From positions 124,001-188,000 of the forward strand of contig JAEZYU010000063.1 in the NCBI GenBank assembly GCA_023418915.1: a DNA stretch of 64,000 bases. Direction: 5' to 3'. Below, one piece after another: positions 60,475 through 64,000 of this stretch. Numbering within the stretch: the stretch's first letter is position 1; each line of letters begins with the position of its first letter. A model generated the notes under the pieces. It saw only the letters and a list, made by a program, of their open reading frames with translations, had not been told where the DNA came from and did not search any database. Origin of the DNA: Bacillota bacterium. Its GTDB lineage: Bacteria > Bacillota > Clostridia > Acetivibrionales > DTU013. Both the position numbers and the translations under genes were made by a program.

Positions 60475-60888
60475 ACTATCTTCCTTCTTGTCTTAATATT
60501 TATGCAGTAAAGATTAAATTGCATCTATAATAATTAATATTATAGATCTAGCATACCGAACATTTGTTCCAATGTCAAATATTATTAGATCAGTAAAAAT
60601 ATAACATATTACTTCTCTAGTAAGAGGGCTATGTTATAGGCAATATATTATTGGATTGTGAAATGATTGTATGTATTTAGTATTCTTATTAACCAAGCTG
60701 CCCGAACTAAAAGAATTGACAGCAGAATCACTAGTACCTTATCTACTTTGGCCACCGGAATTACCAGATTGGTGCTGGAATACTTCTTTTATCAACGCAC
60801 CCTAAGATTAGGCGCTTACTGTTATCAAATCCAGTATCACAGAAAAATGTTATCAAAATGTTATCAAATACGAATTTTTGCAAAGTTA

Positions 60889-60918
60889 AAGGGTTGTAGC
60901 TTAATGGCTACAACCCTT
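60889..60918 (-). terminator. Hairpin beside the tRNA-Ser fragment
   Basis: GGGTTGTAGC/GCTACAACCC, ten perfect pairs with a 6-base loop, directly after the tRNA CCA when read on the minus strand. It looks like the terminator of the original tRNA gene. Confidence 0.7.
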
Positions 60919-60923
60919 CATTT

Positions 60924-60983
60924 TGGCGGAGAGAGAGAGATTCGAACTCTCGGAACGGTATTAGCGTTCACACGATTTCCAGT
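60924..60983 (-). tRNA. tRNA-Ser(GGA) 3' fragment (attachment-site remnant)
   Basis: On the minus strand the sequence from the anticodon loop (ACTGGAAA) through the long variable arm, T-arm (GAGAGTTCGAATCTCTC), acceptor strand TCTCTCC, discriminator G and CCA is intact. The 5' half is absent: the sequence upstream (ending AAAACCAAG) does not fold as a D-arm or acceptor. It is a typical displaced attachment site of an element that integrates at the tRNA 3' end. Confidence 0.8.
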
Positions 60984-61268
60984 CTTGGTTTTTGAGAAAC
61001 TGCTTCTTATATCTTTTTATAAGTTCTCATTGGAGCCCTTGCAAATAAAGGGTTTCAAAGAAATCTGCTATTATCGTCTTATAAGTGTTTATATTGTGTT
61101 ATACCGCCCCGGGTAACAAAAGGGTAACACGTTTTTAAACCTACTTGCCAGATTATTAAATGCGAAAGCAAACAAAGAAGCATCATTAAAAAAGTCGAGA
61201 GCATTGTAAAATGTTGTGATATAATCAAAATACTTCATGAGGTATTTTTATTAAGATTGGGTGATGCG

Positions 61269-62759
61269 ATGGATTATTTTATTGTCATATGGTCAGTTGT
61301 TGTGTTCGTAGAAAATCGGCTCCTATCCGGCTTTGAATATGCAGAGCTTGAAAAAGCAACCGGATTTTCACTTTCTCACATTCGCTCTCTTTTTGTTAAA
61401 TTTACAGGGAAACCTCTAGCACGTTACATTTTAAGCCGAAGAATTGCGCACGCAGCTTTTGATATCATTCATAGTGAAGAAAGCATCCTAAACATTTCCG
61501 CAAAATATGGCTTTAATAATCCTGATACATTTACTCGTGCATTTAATCGTATCACAGGATTTACACCGCAGGATTTCCGAAAGCGAAGGTGTGTGGTCGG
61601 CCGCATAAAGCTTTGCGCAGGTGTCTACGGTGTTTCAGAAAGGATGGAGGCAATGAATAACGAAAAAACAACTACAGAAGGAAGTACAATTCTATATGGG
61701 GTTCCAAAGGTTGGATATGGTGTATATGGTTGCACGCCTTTTCCGATTTGTCTAAAAGCAACAGCCAATTATCTCGGCGAAGATGTCGATTATGATTATG
61801 CTATGGTTTCCAGCGGCGCTGCGTTCCGTCTTGTATGGGATGAAACCTGCTGGAACGGCGGCAATGTTGATGTACTGCATACGTTTGACGACCCGATTAT
61901 GGTATATAAGAATGGAATCGAAGCTATTGGGCGTGAATTTAAACTGTTAGGCAGAGAGAATCGATTGACACGCAGTGATCCGGCTAAATTTTCATCAATT
62001 GAGTCAAATGCAACTAAAGAAGATTTTATCAAATTTATCAAAGAGCAAATAGATAAAGGTTATCCTTGTATCGGGCTTGGCTTTATAGGTCCACCCGAGG
62101 CCTGCTTGATTACCGGTTACCGCAATGACGGACAGACACTTCTTGGATGGAACTTTTTTCAGGACAATCCTGAATTCGCCTCCAGTGTCAGGTTTGATGA
62201 TTCAGGATATTTTATTACCGACTCATGGTGGGAAAATGAAGAAACCATTGCTGTCATGTCGATGGGGGAGAAAACTTCTGTTCCAATACCCTTGAAGAAA
62301 CTGATACAAAACGCTATTACTGTACTTTCCGGTCGCAAACATGGCGATTATGCTAAGGGAATTATGGCATATGATGCATGGAAAAAAGCGATTACTGATG
62401 AAAGCCAATTCCCTAAAGAACCTATCATGCCCATTCTCGTTGAACGGCTAATGTGCCAGGGTGATGCAATGGACTGTCTTGCCGACGGACGGGATAATGC
62501 CGGAAAGTTTTTTGAGAAATTGGCTGATCAAAATCCTGAACAATCCTTATTCAGGGAAATAGCGAGCAAATTCCAGACAGTTAAGCAAAACGCATATAGT
62601 ATGTATAAAACACTTGGCGGTTGGCAGCGGGATGAAAAACAACTGCAGGCACTGGCAAAAATAGAAAATCGACTCATAATATCAGGGTTGATTGAAAAGT
62701 GTATGGTCGCCGATTCCGAAGCCTTGCAATTGCTCCAGAAGCTGGAACAAACGCTTTAA
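61269..62759 (+). CDS. AraC-type HTH fused to a BtrH-like (C39-like) domain
   Basis: About 496 residues. Residues 1-115 hold the AraC/XylS DNA-binding domain: two HTH units with IRSLFVKFTGKPLARYI and NPDTFTRAFNRITGFTPQDFRKRR. Residues 135-330 resemble BtrH_N, a C39-peptidase-like acyltransferase fold (VYGCTPFPICLKATANYLGED). The remainder is helical. The HTH is N-terminal, the reverse of usual AraC proteins. The 61269 ATG is the more likely start; a TTG at 61257 opens the ORF. It is probably a ligand-sensing regulator. Confidence 0.75.
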   Translation: MDYFIVIWSVVVFVENRLLSGFEYAELEKATGFSLSHIRSLFVKFTGKPLARYILSRRIAHAAFDIIHSEESILNISAKYGFNNPDTFTRAFNRITGFTPQDFRKRRCVVGRIKLCAGVYGVSERMEAMNNEKTTTEGSTILYGVPKVGYGVYGCTPFPICLKATANYLGEDVDYDYAMVSSGAAFRLVWDETCWNGGNVDVLHTFDDPIMVYKNGIEAIGREFKLLGRENRLTRSDPAKFSSIESNATKEDFIKFIKEQIDKGYPCIGLGFIGPPEACLITGYRNDGQTLLGWNFFQDNPEFASSVRFDDSGYFITDSWWENEETIAVMSMGEKTSVPIPLKKLIQNAITVLSGRKHGDYAKGIMAYDAWKKAITDESQFPKEPIMPILVERLMCQGDAMDCLADGRDNAGKFFEKLADQNPEQSLFREIASKFQTVKQNAYSMYKTLGGWQRDEKQLQALAKIENRLIISGLIEKCMVADSEALQLLQKLEQTL

Positions 62760-62775
62760 TATTTTTGATTTTATA

Positions 62776-62815
62776 AAGCACTCGGTTAAACGACCGGGTG
62801 TTTCATTTTTATTTC
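62776..62815 (+). terminator. Intrinsic terminator after the AraC-like gene
   Basis: GCACTCGG pairs with CCGGGTGT and is followed by TTTCATTTTTAT. It also lies at the end of the convergent 62817 gene. Confidence 0.65.
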
Positions 62816-62816
62816 T

Positions 62817-63473
62817 TTATTCTTCGTAATCTCTTCCTTCGGTACAAAGCACATCCAGGTATCCATCATCAAGAGCTGAATCCCTATTTTTATAGGGTAC
62901 TGAACGGGGTCTACCCATTTTGTAGTACTTGCATGATTTCGGACCATAACAAAATGTTTCAAACCGATATTTCTTTATATCTCTATCAAAATCCCATTGT
63001 ATTTCAACGTTAGCCATATTTGCCCAAACACATTTGAAGCACTTTGTTTCCCAAAGGCTTTTGCTTAATATCCTGGCTCCTCTTTCCTCATAGGTCTGTA
63101 TGGTTGGCGGCGTCATTATCCATGGGGGAGGTATTCCTTCAGGATTTTCACTTGTTCTATCCAAAAGCTTTAAAGAGCCTGCTTTATAATAATCCGCAAA
63201 TTCTCTTTCTTCATATTTTTTTATCCATGCTGTTCCTTCAAGTACGTCACCAATCCGGAATAATCCCTTTATCTGCTGCTTTTCTGAAATGGCAACTGTG
63301 AACTGCTTTTTACCCTCACTGCTGTGACCTTCAATAAAAAAATTGTAACCTAAGTGGTAATGGGTGCGGTTATCTGTGAGATATCTCCAAACCCTTGTCC
63401 GAGGTTGAATAGATACAATTTTTCCTTGCCAGTTTATTTTTGAAGAAGTATTTTCAGAAGTTAAATTTGTCAT
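62817..63473 (-). CDS. Hypothetical zinc-binding OB-fold-like protein
   Basis: 218 residues, without signal or membrane segment. The N-terminal half is beta-rich with an OB-fold-like pattern (GKIVSIQPRTRVWRY ... RIGDVLEGTAWIKKY). The C-terminal half has two Cys pairs, KCFKCVWAN near residue 144 and CYGPKSCKYYKMG near 175, a probable zinc site. This family occurs widely as an uncharacterised protein in mobile or accessory regions. Nucleic-acid binding is a reasonable guess only. Confidence 0.6.
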   Translation of the reverse strand: MTNLTSENTSSKINWQGKIVSIQPRTRVWRYLTDNRTHYHLGYNFFIEGHSSEGKKQFTVAISEKQQIKGLFRIGDVLEGTAWIKKYEEREFADYYKAGSLKLLDRTSENPEGIPPPWIMTPPTIQTYEERGARILSKSLWETKCFKCVWANMANVEIQWDFDRDIKKYRFETFCYGPKSCKYYKMGRPRSVPYKNRDSALDDGYLDVLCTEGRDYEE

Positions 63474-63537
63474 TCTTAATCCAATCCTTTAAGCAAAAGC
63501 TCCTTGTCTGACTTTCAGAACGGAGTATTGCCATAAG

Positions 63538-63843
63538 TTATTTTACGCTCTCTACATGCTGCTCTTGAATAGGAACAACCGCCAGCGTCATCCCTAGTGG
63601 ATGCAGCAGCTTTAAAATCGTAGTGAGCTGCGGGTCCATACGGTTGTTTTCAAGCCTGGCGATGAAGGTCTGCTTTACTCCGCTGATAGCCTCCAGCTCT
63701 GCTTGGGTAAGTCCTTTTTCTTTGCGGGCTTCCAGTATCTGCCCTATGATTTTAACCTTAAGTTCTATTTCGTCCCTGTCTTCCTGCGTCAATGCATCCA
63801 GATTGTTATAAATATCTTCCCATTTCCTTGTCTTGATAGCCAT
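63538..63843 (-). CDS. HigA-like XRE antitoxin
   Basis: 101 residues. XRE helix-turn-helix: GLTQAELEAISGVKQTFIARLE near residues 44-65 (shown in part). The N-terminal part (DIYNNLDALTQEDRDEIELK) is the dimerisation and toxin-binding arm common to HigA antitoxins. The toxin gene ends two bases before its start. The operon order toxin-antitoxin is the HigBA arrangement. It would repress its own promoter. Confidence 0.82.
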   Translation of the reverse strand: MAIKTRKWEDIYNNLDALTQEDRDEIELKVKIIGQILEARKEKGLTQAELEAISGVKQTFIARLENNRMDPQLTTILKLLHPLGMTLAVVPIQEQHVESVK

Positions 63844-63844
63844 A

Positions 63845-64000
63845 CTATTTGCTCCTTTCCATAAAATCTTTCAAGTTCCGTTTTGCCTGCTCTATTTCTC
63901 TCTGCGGTGTTTTCTGCGTTTTTTTCACAAAATGGTGAAGCAATATAAATTTGTCATCCTTCCAGTATGCGAATAATATTCGGTCCTGCGTCGGACGGAG
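63845..64000 (-). CDS. HigB/RelE-like toxin, partial at window edge
   Basis: Read on the minus strand from the window end, the frame gives DRILFAYWKDDKFILLHHF, then KKTQKTPQREIEQAKRNLKDF, the C-terminal half of a Gp49/HigB-type ribosome-dependent mRNA interferase. The N-terminus lies beyond base 64000. Stop TAG at 63845-63847, one base before the antitoxin ATG. Confidence 0.75.
   Translation of the reverse strand, partial: LRPTQDRILFAYWKDDKFILLHHFVKKTQKTPQREIEQAKRNLKDFMERSK

Noticed and set aside
60671..60805. 44-residue ORF near the tRNA fragment
   Set aside because: It might be a gene remnant (LTKLPELKELTAESL) but has no ribosome site and no family I recognise.
60667..61116. 149-residue plus-strand ORF
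   Set aside because: It runs straight through the tRNA-Ser fragment and its terminator, has no ribosome site and no family resemblance.

Overview
The window reads as chromosome of an anaerobic, spore-forming Bacillota (class Clostridia). The signs are moderately AT-rich DNA, strong GGAGG ribosome sites, frequent TTG and GTG starts, a serine T-box leader, HelD, spore-surface-like proteins behind sigma-K-like promoters, and plant-sugar hydrolases. I cannot name the species. No rRNA, phage structural gene, transposase or CRISPR array is visible.

Layout. 1-5.2 kb: secreted or membrane proteins of poorly known role (FG-GAP-like protein, DUF3160 lipoprotein, CapA-like protein, zinc-ribbon protein). 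5.2-9.3 kb: a MarR regulator with two ABC half-exporters, divergent from a 34-bp palindrome. 9.5-15.8 kb: dtd, then a likely spore-surface locus of three related small proteins (one with a 64-codon Thr/Ser tract) and three glycosyltransferases; four of these genes carry the same AC-N17-CATA promoter pattern. 16-19 kb: VOC protein, GH1 glucosidase, a small CBM25-like protein. 19.3-30.1 kb: a LacI regulator and a ten-gene catabolic run (GH31, RraA-like, PPC domain, VOC, class II aldolase, DHDPS-like lyase, hydroxyacid dehydrogenase, HAD, cupin, aldehyde dehydrogenase) with LacI-type operators. 30.2-31.9 kb: T-box and serS.

32-45 kb: an arabinoside-related operon. It holds a promoter with candidate operators, a sugar ABC transporter, GH51, a fucose/arabinose-isomerase-like enzyme, DhaK, GH127, DhaL, RpiB, a divergent triosephosphate isomerase and a LacI regulator. 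The DhaK/DhaL/TIM/RpiB set matches known tetrulose-phosphate pathways better than glycerol metabolism, and the GH127 gene sits between copies of one spacer as if captured between dhaK and dhaL.

45-58 kb: DUF2500, HelD, acetyltransferase fusions, a beta-lactamase-like hydrolase, a secreted protein, and a cobalamin lower-ligand operon (cobT, cobU, cobS and a short cobU-like gene) behind a structured, terminator-ended leader. Palindromic REP-like elements sit right at stop codons in this half. 58-64 kb: accessory DNA with two gene relics, a BglII-like/MT-A70 restriction-modification pair with a 48-residue upstream ORF, a tRNA-Ser 3' fragment that looks like an attachment site, an AraC/BtrH-type fusion, and a HigBA-type toxin-antitoxin pair cut by the window edge.
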